Assembly: GCF_000332075.2 (NCBI RefSeq)
Contig: NZ_ALVU02000001.1
Coordinates: 1,569,193 to 1,633,192 of the forward strand
Direction of reading: 5' to 3'
DNA: 64,000 nucleotides
From: Synechocystis sp. PCC 7509
GTDB lineage: Bacteria; Cyanobacteriota; Cyanobacteriia; Cyanobacteriales; Chroococcidiopsidaceae
Part shown: piece after piece, positions 9,306 to 17,099 of the stretch
Position numbering within the stretch: the first letter of the stretch is position 1
How the letters are laid out: the number at the start of each line of letters is the position of its first letter
Notes under the pieces: generated by a model
The model's database searches: none
What the model was told of the DNA's origin: nothing
What the model saw: the letters and a program-made list of their open reading frames with translations, nothing else
Translations under genes and position numbers: made by a program

Positions 9306-10013
9306 ATGGCAGATACTACTCCAAATAATTCCCCTGAAGAACAAGCACCGACTGGGAAAACTGCGGGAGAAAATGCCCCACCAAGTACCGTAGACCAGCA
9401 AGCTCCAAGTATAGTTGAGGAGCATCTTCATAGTACATCCGAGGCAGAGGCTACCGATATTCCTACTGCCAATGCGCCCGATCCTACGGCAGTAGATCCT
9501 GAAATTAATCCTAACGCCAGCAAAGAAAAACCCACCTCCGAAGCTTCTACTCCTGACGAATCCGCCTCCCAAGCTAAACCACCCAAAAAGAGCGCCCCCG
9601 CCGACAAAGCAGATTCACCCGCCGCCAAAAAAGAAAAAGCTCCCGCCGTTGAAGACAAGCCTTTTGCGGAATTTGTACAGCAACACTATTTACCAGCATT
9701 GCAAAAAGCCTTCGCAACTCAAGGAGTACCAGAAGCAAATTTAAAGTTTGAAAAACAAAAAGTTGCGATCGCAGGTTATGATTCTAGCGAGTGTTGGCAA
9801 GTCAAAGGCAGCTTATACAACGGTTTGCGTCAATTTAGCGTTTATTTCCCTCAAGAAAATATCCAAGGACAAAGAGCTTTTTCCTGTAACGAAGGCTCTA
9901 AACCAAGTACCCTAGAATCGTTTTTGATTGACGAGCGCAAAGTAACTTTAGATTTGCTAGTATTTGGCGTAATTCAGCGCTTAAATGGTCAAAAATGGCT
10001 GGCAAGAAACTAG
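9306..10013 (+). CDS. DUF2996 family protein with long disordered N-terminus
   Basis: 235 residues in two parts. Residues 1 to about 115 are low-complexity, rich in Ala, Pro, Glu, Ser and Lys (for example KAPAVEDKP), and should be disordered. From PFAEFVQQHYLPAL to the end is a compact domain that I recognise as DUF2996, a cyanobacterial family of unknown function. It has no signal peptide or membrane segment. The stop overlaps the stop of the convergent TM2-domain gene by 4 bp. No good ribosome site is visible at the ATG, but upstream starts are not evident. Confidence 0.7.
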   Translation: MADTTPNNSPEEQAPTGKTAGENAPPSTVDQQAPSIVEEHLHSTSEAEATDIPTANAPDPTAVDPEINPNASKEKPTSEASTPDESASQAKPPKKSAPADKADSPAAKKEKAPAVEDKPFAEFVQQHYLPALQKAFATQGVPEANLKFEKQKVAIAGYDSSECWQVKGSLYNGLRQFSVYFPQENIQGQRAFSCNEGSKPSTLESFLIDERKVTLDLLVFGVIQRLNGQKWLARN

Positions 10014-10519
10014 CTCAATTCTAAAAAGTGATAGATAACCACTCCAGTATCGGGGTGGTTGTCTATTGCTACATAACCAGTTTTCAGCATTTCTCTTAAA
10101 GTTGCTTCAACTTCAGCAAAACTAGCTTCTGTATCCATGACAGCTTGAGTAACGGAGAGCTTTCCTCCTCTACGCTCCGCCGCTAGAAGCAATTTCATCA
10201 TTAATTGCGATCGCGTATATTTGGAACTAATAACGCTACTAGCAACTACAGGCTGATACAACGGAATCCCAACTTCCGATACTCCTAATCTGGCTCGTAG
10301 TTTTGTATTATGCTCGTCTACCATATTGGGAATCAACAATAAATCTACTAATTGTCCAACCCCAAATAAACCCAAAGTGCAAAGCCACAACAAACCTGTA
10401 AAAACTTTGCCATTGTACAACCGATGCAATCCATGTAACTGTAGTAAGCAAGCAAGCCAGAGAAAATAAGCGCTGGATACTTTCGTCTCTGGCGGTGTTG
10501 GTGGTTCGTGGTTCATCAT
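10010..10519 (-). CDS. TM2 domain-containing protein
   Basis: 169 residues. The first half holds two hydrophobic segments joined by a short polar turn (YFLWLACLLQLHGLHRLYNG, then GLLWLCTLGLFGVGQLVDLL), the TM2-domain arrangement with its aromatic/glycine-rich pattern. The second half (from about residue 100) resembles a small winged-helix-like region: KLLLAAERRGGKLSVTQAV and an ATLREML helix. Function is unknown. The gene is convergent with the DUF2996 gene, overlapping it by 4 bp at the stops. Confidence 0.75.
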   Translation of the reverse strand: MMNHEPPTPPETKVSSAYFLWLACLLQLHGLHRLYNGKVFTGLLWLCTLGLFGVGQLVDLLLIPNMVDEHNTKLRARLGVSEVGIPLYQPVVASSVISSKYTRSQLMMKLLLAAERRGGKLSVTQAVMDTEASFAEVEATLREMLKTGYVAIDNHPDTGVVIYHFLELS

Positions 10520-10763
10520 TTAGCTGCCTAAAATTAGCGCTTGATAGATATATTTTCGCGCTACTGCTTCTTTAGTGACAACACATATTTGGGCTTTAGT
10601 TCCGATATCAGTTAAAGATTAGTTACAAAATTTGCCTCAATGTTGCAACTCTTAACGTAATAACTGAGAAACTTCGCCTTTAGGATTGCTAAACTAAATT
10701 CCATAAAGAGCGTATTTGCAGCATTAGCACGCTACCTTTCGTCAAAAGAGATTAAAAAAAGAC

Positions 10764-11840
10764 ATGGTAGATTCCCTCAAAAAACCGAGCTTTGAAGAAA
10801 TGCGTCCGGGGGTAAAAGTCCCCTCCAAGGAAACCCTACTTACACCTCGGTTTTACACCACCGACTTTGAAGAAATGGCGCAAATGGATCTCTCGGTAAA
10901 TGAAGCCGAGCTAAGAGCGCTGTTAGCAGAATTTCAGACAGATTACAACCGCACTCACTTTACCCGCGATGCCGAATTTGAGCAATCTTGGGAACATATA
11001 GACGGCGAAACTCGCCAAGTATTTGTAGAATTTTTAGAACGCTCTTGTACGGCGGAGTTTTCGGGCTTTTTACTTTACAAAGAACTCAGCCGTCGCTTAA
11101 AAGACAAAAACCCTCTACTAGCGGAGTGTTTTAACCTCATGTCACGCGATGAAGCGCGTCATGCTGGCTTTTTAAATAAGGCGCTATCAGACTTTAATTT
11201 GTCGTTAGATTTGGGATTTTTGACGAAAAGTCGCAAATATACCTTCTTTAAGCCTAAGTTTATCTTCTACGCCACTTATTTATCCGAAAAAATTGGTTAT
11301 TGGCGATATATCTTGATTTACCGTCATTTAGCCGCTCATCCTGAAGATCGGATTTATCCTATATTCCGCTTCTTTGAAAATTGGTGTCAAGACGAAAATC
11401 GGCACGGCGACTTTTTCGATGCGATGATGAAGTCTCAACCCAAAATGTTGAATGATTGGAAAGCTCGGTTGTGGTGTCGGTTCTTCTTGCTGTCAGTATT
11501 TGGGACAATGTATCTCAATGATATTGGGCGCTCGAAGTTTTATGCAGCCATTGGTCTAGACGCGCGCGATTACGACAAGCAGGTAATTGAAAAGACTAAC
11601 GAAACGGCTGGGCGAGTGTTCCCGGTGATTTTGGACGTTAAAAAGCCAGAATTTTATGATCGCCTAGAAACTTGTACTCAGAATAACGATAAATTGAGTG
11701 CGATCGCTAGTTCCTCTACTCCCAAGTTTCTGCAACTATTCCAAAAACTGCCTTTATACATTTCTAATGGTTGGCAATTTGTGCGCCTGTATTTTATGAA
11801 ACCTATTGACATGGCTTCTGTGCAAGGTAAAGTTCAGTAA
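10764..11840 (+). CDS. acsF: Mg-protoporphyrin IX monomethyl ester oxidative cyclase
   Basis: A 358-residue aerobic cyclase that forms the fifth (isocyclic) ring of chlorophyll, turning Mg-protoporphyrin monomethyl ester into divinyl protochlorophyllide with O2. The ferritin-like di-iron ligands are visible: SRDEARHAG (Glu130, His133) and CQDENRHGD (Glu211, His214). The N-terminal stretch [11 protein letters not shown] and the length agree with cyanobacterial AcsF/ChlE. The first ATG fits the family N-terminus. A 244-bp region separates it from the divergent TM2 gene. It acts at the thylakoid or plasma membrane. Cyanobacteria often carry two copies; only this one is in the window. Confidence 0.95.
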   Translation: MVDSLKKPSFEEMRPGVKVPSKETLLTPRFYTTDFEEMAQMDLSVNEAELRALLAEFQTDYNRTHFTRDAEFEQSWEHIDGETRQVFVEFLERSCTAEFSGFLLYKELSRRLKDKNPLLAECFNLMSRDEARHAGFLNKALSDFNLSLDLGFLTKSRKYTFFKPKFIFYATYLSEKIGYWRYILIYRHLAAHPEDRIYPIFRFFENWCQDENRHGDFFDAMMKSQPKMLNDWKARLWCRFFLLSVFGTMYLNDIGRSKFYAAIGLDARDYDKQVIEKTNETAGRVFPVILDVKKPEFYDRLETCTQNNDKLSAIASSSTPKFLQLFQKLPLYISNGWQFVRLYFMKPIDMASVQGKVQ

Positions 11841-11858
11841 ATTTTAACCGTTTGGTGC

Positions 11859-11895
11859 TATGAGTGACTTTGCTTGAAGCGGAGTCACTTTTTTT
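11859..11895 (+). terminator. putative rho-independent terminator after acsF
   Basis: AGTGACT and AGTCACT form a 7-bp stem (11861-11867 and 11883-11889) and are followed by a run of T residues. The position, 20 bp after the acsF stop, fits a transcription terminator. Confidence 0.6.
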
Positions 11896-11914
11896 TGGGA
11901 ATTTACGCTAAATA

Positions 11915-12571
11915 ATGAATTATTGCCTATTTGCTTTGATTTCTACAAGTCTTTGCTTGCCTATGGCTGTTAAAAGTGCGCCACTACCAAGTACTGCTAA
12001 AGATTTAAGTATTGAAAATAGCCCAGTTTTTCAACGTTGGCAGCGTCAAATACCAAATATTTTAGAAGATATTAAAAACGATCCTAGTTTTCGGACTCGT
12101 TTGCGGCTAGGTTACAATCTTTTTTCCACCGAAAACGGCGTAAATATTGGCGTAGAAGATGTATTTATAGGGCGAAGCAGGTTAACAGTCAGTGGAGAGT
12201 ATCAGCAAGCTTTTAGAGGGGATAATACTAGCTATGGTGGCGATTTGCATTACTACTTGCGTCCTTTGGGTAGCTATGTAAATATTGCGCCGCTTGTAGG
12301 CTATCGGCATCTGCAAAAGGACGAATATTCACTAGATGGCGTTAATGTTGGTGCGAGGTTGCTATTAGTATTATCTCGCGGCGGTGCGGCAGATATTGCT
12401 TTAACTCAAAGCTGGGTTTCTCCCGGTACGGCGGAGGAAGTGGGATTAACTACACTTTCTTTTGGTTATGCTGTTACTTCCAATTTGCGATTATCTACAG
12501 ATATTCAAAAGCAAAACTCTAGGCATAGTAAAGATAATCGGGTGGGAATTGTTTTGGAGTGGATGCCTTAA
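11915..12571 (+). CDS. exported protein, putative beta-barrel, unknown function
   Basis: 218 residues. It begins with a short signal peptide (MNYCLFALISTSLCLPMAVKSA) and continues with FRTRLRLGYNLFS, RLTVSGEYQQAF, VNIAPLVGYRHL and LRLSTDIQKQN: alternating polar/non-polar stretches with aromatic ends, as in small outer-membrane barrels. I do not recognise a named family. The final GIVLEWMP ends on an aromatic strand, as barrels often do. It lies 74 bp after acsF on the same strand, and the gap holds an AGTGAC/GTCACT hairpin with a T-run (a likely acsF terminator), so it is probably transcribed separately. Confidence 0.6.
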   Translation: MNYCLFALISTSLCLPMAVKSAPLPSTAKDLSIENSPVFQRWQRQIPNILEDIKNDPSFRTRLRLGYNLFSTENGVNIGVEDVFIGRSRLTVSGEYQQAFRGDNTSYGGDLHYYLRPLGSYVNIAPLVGYRHLQKDEYSLDGVNVGARLLLVLSRGGAADIALTQSWVSPGTAEEVGLTTLSFGYAVTSNLRLSTDIQKQNSRHSKDNRVGIVLEWMP

Positions 12572-12681
12572 AGTAATAAAAGTGCGATCGCTCAATACGC
12601 AATCTAGGTAAAATACTACCTAATTTTTAGTTGGCTGAATTAACCCACGATGATTTGACTTCTAGCAATTATGTTATGCTC

Positions 12682-12703
12682 AACACAACTTTTTTGTTGT
12701 GTT
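12682..12703. promoter_or_regulatory. inverted repeat upstream of the DUF6932/XRE pair
   Basis: AACACAAC and GTTGTGTT form a perfect 8-bp inverted repeat around six T residues. It lies 14 bp upstream of the first gene, just after a TATGCT hexamer that could be a -10 box. An operator for the XRE protein encoded two genes down would fit this place (inference); a short RNA hairpin is the alternative. Confidence 0.5.
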
Positions 12704-12717
12704 AGGATTGTGAGGAG

Positions 12718-13157
12718 ATGATTCCACCATTTAATTCCAATGGTAACCTGCCACCAGGAATTCATTTTTGCTCCTGGGAAGAATTTGTAGCGCGATTTGG
12801 AAGTATACAATATCGGTTAAACCTGATAGCAGGACTCAAAATTGCAATGGAACAGTTACAGACAGCAGGTTGTTCAACTATTTATATTGATGGCAGCTTT
12901 GTAACTAACAAGTTAATTCCAGGTGACTTCGATGCGTGTTGGAGTGGCAATGGTGTGGATATGAACAAGCTAATATCTATTGCTCCTACTTTGATCGTAA
13001 GCGTGAGGCTCAAAAAGCTGAATACGGAGGAGAATTTTTCCCTGCTGAGTCGGAAGCGGATGGCGATGAAACTCATTTTCTAGAGTTTTTTCAAAACGAC
13101 AAAGATAGAAACCGAAAAGGGATAATAGCTATAGATTTATTGAAGTGGCAGCCATGA
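12718..13157 (+). pseudogene. DUF6932 family gene, frameshifted (toxin-antitoxin-like)
   Basis: Two overlapping frames together make one DUF6932-type protein of about 147 residues. Frame 1 from 12718 gives MIPPFNSNGNLPPGIHF, then YIDGSFVTNKLIPGDFDACW, the typical first half. The second half lies in another frame: FDRKREAQKAEYGGEFFPAE, then THFLEFFQNDKDRNRKGI, ending at 13157. The change falls at about 12990-12994 in a TTT run; one extra T there would restore the frame. GSFVTxK and GDFDACW resemble the nucleotidyltransferase-type core. A sequencing error, a real mutation or -1 slippage would all look like this. GAGGAG directly abuts the ATG, and the stop overlaps the next ATG. Confidence 0.7.
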
Positions 13158-13642
13158 TTAAGAATGAGAGACAGTACCGTATTACTAAGGCTCAAGCGCA
13201 AAAGTTTCAGCAAGCACTGACAAAACTGACAGAATACTCAGAAGAAGCAAAACAGGTCAATCCCTTGTTATGGCAAGCTAAGAAGTCAGCAATAGAAAGT
13301 CAGTTAAATGAATTGCAGGAGGAAATTAAGGAGTACGAAAGACTTGCTAAAAGTTCTTCTAGTAAGTCGATAGCGTTAGCAGGTGGATCGATAGAAGCAT
13401 TACCAAAAGCTTTGATTGAAGCGCGTATAGCTGCGAAAATCAGCCAGAAAGAATTAGCTGCTCGACTGGGAATTAAAGAACAGCAAATCCAGAGGTACGA
13501 AGCGACAAACTATGCCTCTGTAAAACTGTCACGAGTTATAGAAGTAAGTCAAGCTCTTGATATTAAGTTGCCATCTATAAGAAGAATGGTAATAGCGAAG
13601 TCAAAAAAACTCCCTTCTAAAAGACTGGAACGTTCAGTTTAG
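13154..13642 (+). CDS. XRE-family HTH protein, partner of the DUF6932 gene
   Basis: 162 residues from the ATG that overlaps the DUF6932 stop as ATGA; a GTG nine bases upstream is less likely. The N-terminal half is a charged helical, probably coiled-coil region (KFQQALTKLTEY through ELQEEIKEYERL). The C-terminal half is a Cro/CI-type helix-turn-helix: ARIAAKISQKELAARLGIKE then QIQRYEATNYASVKLSRVIE. Pairs of a DUF6932 gene followed by such a regulator are seen in bacteria as toxin-antitoxin-like modules. The XRE protein would be the antitoxin and autorepressor (inference). The inverted repeat upstream of the pair is a candidate operator. Confidence 0.75.
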   Translation: MIKNERQYRITKAQAQKFQQALTKLTEYSEEAKQVNPLLWQAKKSAIESQLNELQEEIKEYERLAKSSSSKSIALAGGSIEALPKALIEARIAAKISQKELAARLGIKEQQIQRYEATNYASVKLSRVIEVSQALDIKLPSIRRMVIAKSKKLPSKRLERSV

Positions 13643-13702
13643 AATTAAAAGCACTTAAGTATAGTGGATGCCTTAAAGTTATATAAATCGCCAAAAATTA
13701 GT

Positions 13703-13909
13703 TTAAATCTGGGTATAGATAGTTCCTGTAACTATGCAATTAACTGGGACTCCATGAAAATTTGTGGGGATTTGCTTCTTAACTTCCTCATTATTCGTGT
13801 AAATATTCAAAGAGCGATCGCTAATTCCAAATCCTTCTATTCCTGAAATATCACCAAGCTCTTTTTTTGCGGCTGCCTTAATAGCCTGCATATCTATTTC
13901 TTCTGACAT
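13703..13909 (-). CDS. small protein resembling a domain of trypsin-like proteases
   Basis: 68 residues with a strong ribosome site (GGGAGGT, six to eight bases before the ATG). The sequence GIEGFGISDRSLNIYTNN followed by IPTNFHGVPVNCIVTGTI resembles the small alpha/beta segment found N-terminal to some bacterial trypsin-like domains (pattern G-hG-lxVYV ... lP..hdGVPVxVxxTG). No protease domain follows, so a free-standing domain or a fragment are both possible. It is convergent with the XRE gene. Function unknown. Confidence 0.6.
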   Translation of the reverse strand: MSEEIDMQAIKAAAKKELGDISGIEGFGISDRSLNIYTNNEEVKKQIPTNFHGVPVNCIVTGTIYTQI

Positions 13910-14031
13910 TTAGACCTCCCAAGCCCTATATAGTTTTGCCTAAGTTATAGGATATCAATATTAATAAAAACATGGGCTAAGATACTTAAATAAGTACAAA
14001 GGTACTTGTTGGAATTTACTCAAATTAGCAA

Positions 14032-14934
14032 ATGTACACTCCCGAACAACTTAGCCAACTTTTTGACGAAGAGTCTCTTCGGTATATACATAACAAAAAT
14101 AGAGGTGGTAGTAGTGCAGCAAAAGGCAATACCTATGAAAACTTTTTTGCTATTTATCAAATAGCTCTGCGATCGCAACAAGTAATTGAAAGCAACAAAG
14201 AAATCATACTTTCAAGCCAGATTGTTGCTTTTGTTGAGGACTTGATCGTTGATTGCCAAGATGCAAATCCCCTCCAACACTATCAATTAAAAAATAGTGA
14301 AAATGAAAGCTGGGGACAAGGACTGAGAAGTATATCTGATGATTTTATAAAACAATACGATCTCAATAGGTCTATATCCAAACAATCACATATTTACTTG
14401 GTTGTTTCTTCTCGAATACTCAAAAATAAATTAGAATCAACTATGCCCTTAGCTATTCAGAAATATAGCCAAGTAATTTATTTTTCTTACGATGCCGAGC
14501 TAGTCAAGTTAATTACGTTAGAACCTGAGTTTCAACAAGCTATAGAGTATCTCAGTGCTTACGATCGACCTGCTCCTGATAAGATTGAGTGTGTAGCAAA
14601 GGTACTACTGGGCGCGTGGGCTTCTAGCGCTAAAACACAAGTATCTATTATGGAGATACTAAAAAAAGCTCAAGATATGACTCCCTGCTTCATCCGCTCG
14701 TTTAGCAAGGATTTGAAACTAGATCCTGCTGTTGAAAATATTTTAGCTAGTATCGCTGATTTTACCTATAATTTGACAAAGGGTTTTCTATATTGGCAGT
14801 TCAAAGATGGACTTATGGAGGGTACGTTACCTTTTAGCATGGAGACAAGCCAGTTCAAACAATTCCAAGAACTCCTAAAGAAAAATCCTCCAACTTGCTT
14901 TGAGGAACTTGAGGTTTACTTACCTATTGATTAA
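14032..14934 (+). CDS. DUF4297/Cap4-like putative nuclease
   Basis: 300 residues. RGGSSAAKGNTYENFFAIYQ (24-43), then VEDLIVDCQ (68-76) and YQLKNSENESWGQGLRSI (84-101), is the pattern of restriction-endonuclease-fold proteins of the DUF4297 / Cap4 N-domain type: a glycine/lysine entry motif, Glu36, Asp70 or Asp74, and Gln85-x-Lys87 as the PD-(D/E)xK-like core. Residues from about 130 on are helical with no domain I recognise. Such nucleases act in phage defence and plasmid restriction. One base separates its stop from the next ATG, so the two proteins are probably made together. Family assignment is by motif only. Confidence 0.6.
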   Translation: MYTPEQLSQLFDEESLRYIHNKNRGGSSAAKGNTYENFFAIYQIALRSQQVIESNKEIILSSQIVAFVEDLIVDCQDANPLQHYQLKNSENESWGQGLRSISDDFIKQYDLNRSISKQSHIYLVVSSRILKNKLESTMPLAIQKYSQVIYFSYDAELVKLITLEPEFQQAIEYLSAYDRPAPDKIECVAKVLLGAWASSAKTQVSIMEILKKAQDMTPCFIRSFSKDLKLDPAVENILASIADFTYNLTKGFLYWQFKDGLMEGTLPFSMETSQFKQFQELLKKNPPTCFEELEVYLPID

Positions 14935-14935
14935 T

Positions 14936-15634
14936 ATGACGAGAAGCTATTCAAACCTCGTAAATGAAAATATCAAAGATTTGCTCGGCATTCTAGCCGA
15001 TAAAAATGTTGCACCCGATATTTACAAAGATACGATGACTAAGCTTGGTATGTTTTTGGGTAATGCAATTCTAAATCATATCGACAAAGAGCATTGCAAT
15101 GTTTACCTTGCTTGCACCGTTGAGGATGCGGATTTTCTTAGCTTAGGAATGCTCTTAACTCTAGAAAAAAAAATTAAAAAAGTTGGTTTCGCCTGTTTTT
15201 GGAATCAGCGTTTTTCACCTTTTGAAATTGAAGATATAAAAGTAGCGCCAATTTTAAAAAAATACCAAGAACCAGCAAACCTACCTACCAATTATTTGAT
15301 TATTGTAAAATCAATCATTTCTGGAGCTTGTATAGTGAGAACAAACCTTACTGATTTAATTCAAAAAATTGAACCTGAGAAAATATTTATAGCTGCTCCA
15401 GTAATATATGTAGAAGCAGAACAGAAACTTAAAAATAGCTTTGAAAAACCTATATATGATAAATTTAATTTTTTCTACTTTGCTAAAGATGATAGGCGCA
15501 CAGATGACGGTGAAGTAATCCCTGGTATTGGTGGAAACGTTTACAATCGGCTCGGTTTTGATGGACAAGATTCTAAAAATAAATATATTCCTGAAATTGT
15601 TAAAGATAGGCGCTCTAAATTCATAAAAAGTTAG
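14936..15634 (+). CDS. degenerate uracil-phosphoribosyltransferase-like protein
   Basis: 232 residues from the ATG one base after the previous stop; an upstream TTG inside that gene is less likely. The fold signs of uracil phosphoribosyltransferase are visible: a C-terminal GEVIPGIGGNVYNRLGF (192-208) parallels the PGLGDAGDRLFGT tail of Upp, and LIIVKSIISGACIVRTNLTD (121-140) occupies the place of the PRPP loop. The acidic and small residues of that loop are replaced (KSIISGA), so classical salvage activity is doubtful. It may bind a nucleotide ligand as a sensor for the upstream nuclease (inference). Codon use is AT-rich, like its partner. Confidence 0.55.
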   Translation: MTRSYSNLVNENIKDLLGILADKNVAPDIYKDTMTKLGMFLGNAILNHIDKEHCNVYLACTVEDADFLSLGMLLTLEKKIKKVGFACFWNQRFSPFEIEDIKVAPILKKYQEPANLPTNYLIIVKSIISGACIVRTNLTDLIQKIEPEKIFIAAPVIYVEAEQKLKNSFEKPIYDKFNFFYFAKDDRRTDDGEVIPGIGGNVYNRLGFDGQDSKNKYIPEIVKDRRSKFIKS

Positions 15635-15706
15635 AGTGTATATCTCAAAAATTAGAGATTTATGGCGAAACAGTGATGAAGTGCGATCGCGCTACAAAAA
15701 AGCTGC

Positions 15707-16627
15707 TTAACCGAGATAAAATATAGTTGCAATGCCAAAAATTGCTACTCCTGCCCCTAAAATTGCTCTAATACTAGGCTTTTCTCCAATAAAAACAGAA
15801 ATTGGCAAGATAAATATTGGTGCAGTATTGGTTAAAGTTAAAGCAATTCCTACCTCTGTAAATTTGATTGCTGTTTGCTGCAACCAAATTCCTAAATAAG
15901 TCCCCATAAAAGCAGCTAACCCAATCCCTGCAAAAACTCGTGGCGTTGGCTTGTAAGCAAAACTATTTTGTTGAAGGCGTAAAAATGGTAATAAACTAAC
16001 AACTGCGGCACTTATCCGCAGTAATGCCGCCCATAGAGGAGAAATACTGTTATTGGCGATCGCCGCCCGCGCTAAAATCCCCCCAATTGCTAAAGAAATC
16101 GCGGCAATTATGCCAAATATAATTCCTTTACGCAGATATACGGGGCGACCTTCGGTAGCTGGGGTACGTTCGGTTACAACCCAAGCAACTCCGGCAACTG
16201 TTAATAAAATACCACCCCAAACACTAGCTTTTAAACGTTCTTGTAGAAAAATTAGTGCCAAAATTGCTGTAATGGGCGGGGCTAAAGTTTCCATTAATAA
16301 AGCACGACGCGCACCTAAACAATTTAACGCTGCAAAAAATGCCGTATCGCCTAAACCAATGCCGATACTACCGCTTAGTAATAGTAAGCATAAGTTAGTT
16401 GCTGATACAGTAGGGAATAACTCGCCACGCACTAATAAAGTTAAACCTAGTAAAATAATTGCGATCGCGCCTTTAAATAAGTTTAAGTACATTGGTGAAA
16501 TTTCTCTCCCCAAACTCCCATAAATCACCGACGACACCGCCCAAAGACTTGCAGCACTGAGCGCGGCGATTTCTCCTGGATACTTTACTAGCCAAGAACT
16601 TGATATCTGTTCTATTGCGATCAACAT
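15707..16627 (-). CDS. EamA/DMT family transporter
   Basis: 306 residues with ten predicted membrane segments in two five-helix halves, the drug/metabolite transporter arrangement. The first half includes AALSAASLWAVSSVIYGSLG and METLAPPITAILALIFLQERL; the second repeats it with TLTNTAPIFILPISVFIGE. The P-I-(I/T)-x(6)-(F/E)-x(2)-E ends of helices 4 and 9 are typical. Substrate unknown; family members move amino acids, nucleosides or other small metabolites. It stands alone, divergent from the urt operon. Confidence 0.85.
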   Translation of the reverse strand: MLIAIEQISSSWLVKYPGEIAALSAASLWAVSSVIYGSLGREISPMYLNLFKGAIAIILLGLTLLVRGELFPTVSATNLCLLLLSGSIGIGLGDTAFFAALNCLGARRALLMETLAPPITAILALIFLQERLKASVWGGILLTVAGVAWVVTERTPATEGRPVYLRKGIIFGIIAAISLAIGGILARAAIANNSISPLWAALLRISAAVVSLLPFLRLQQNSFAYKPTPRVFAGIGLAAFMGTYLGIWLQQTAIKFTEVGIALTLTNTAPIFILPISVFIGEKPSIRAILGAGVAIFGIATIFYLG

Positions 16628-16786
16628 TTAGCTAAGTACAAACATTTATGCATTGGTAAAAATTAAGTGTAATTTTACTAAATTATTTTGGGTATTCTTA
16701 AGCTGGACATGGTTTTGTTTATTAGTCTGAACGCCTGAATTTACCGACGAGTTTACGTTGAAAATAGACTAAATCTTTAATAAAAT

Positions 16787-16800
16787 GTATCCAAAGTAAC
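16787..16800 (+). promoter_or_regulatory. weak candidate NtcA site
   Basis: GTAtccaaagtAAC matches the NtcA consensus GTAN8TAC except for one base. The urt operon is NtcA-controlled in other cyanobacteria. The -10 element expected about 22 bp downstream is imperfect (TAATCC), so this is only a candidate. Confidence 0.25.
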
Positions 16801-16946
16801 AACACAGATAAAAAATTTTGTGGTAATCCTAACACTTAAGTTTAATAAGGCGTTGTAGTGAACCAAGGTCAAGGATCGAAAAAGTGTTGCTATTGCTAGG
16901 TTGTCAGACACAGTTAGTTTGGTTTGGAGATTAGAAGTTACTTATA

Positions 16947-16969
16947 AGTTTGAGATAAAATCTCAAACT
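16947..16969. promoter_or_regulatory. perfect palindrome in the urt leader region
   Basis: AGTTTGAGAT, three A residues, ATCTCAAACT: a 10-bp perfect inverted repeat 130 bp upstream of the urtA ATG. No T-run follows, so a terminator is unlikely. It could be a regulator site or a structured 5' leader. Confidence 0.5.
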
Positions 16970-17099
16970 CAATTAGTTTAGCCCCGTCTGACTACCGATA
17001 ATAAATCTATGGAATTAGTTTACGACCAACTAGAAAAACTTAGCCATAGCACCTATTTTGTAAAGCCTAGTGAAGGCAGATAAAGGAGAGTTTAATTTA

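Larger units (their letters stand above)
16628..17099. other. intergenic region between the EamA gene and urtA
   Basis: 472 bp without a gene, AT-rich, holding the control region of the urt operon. It contains a 10-bp perfect hairpin (16947-16969) and one NtcA-like half-match (16787-16800), both listed separately. The urtA ribosome site AAAGGAGAG lies at 17082-17090. Confidence 0.6.

Noticed and set aside
9101-9328. 75-residue frame between the patatin-like and DUF2996 genes
   Set aside because: Runs into the DUF2996 gene in another frame, has low-information sequence, no family likeness and no ribosome site.
13664-13846. 60-residue frame on the + strand
   Set aside because: Lies opposite the small - strand gene at 13703-13909, which has a strong ribosome site and family likeness.
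12718-15634. Integrated mobile element carrying the accessory island
   Set aside because: Gene content suggests transfer, but I found no integrase, transposase, tRNA target or flanking direct repeats, so no element is claimed.
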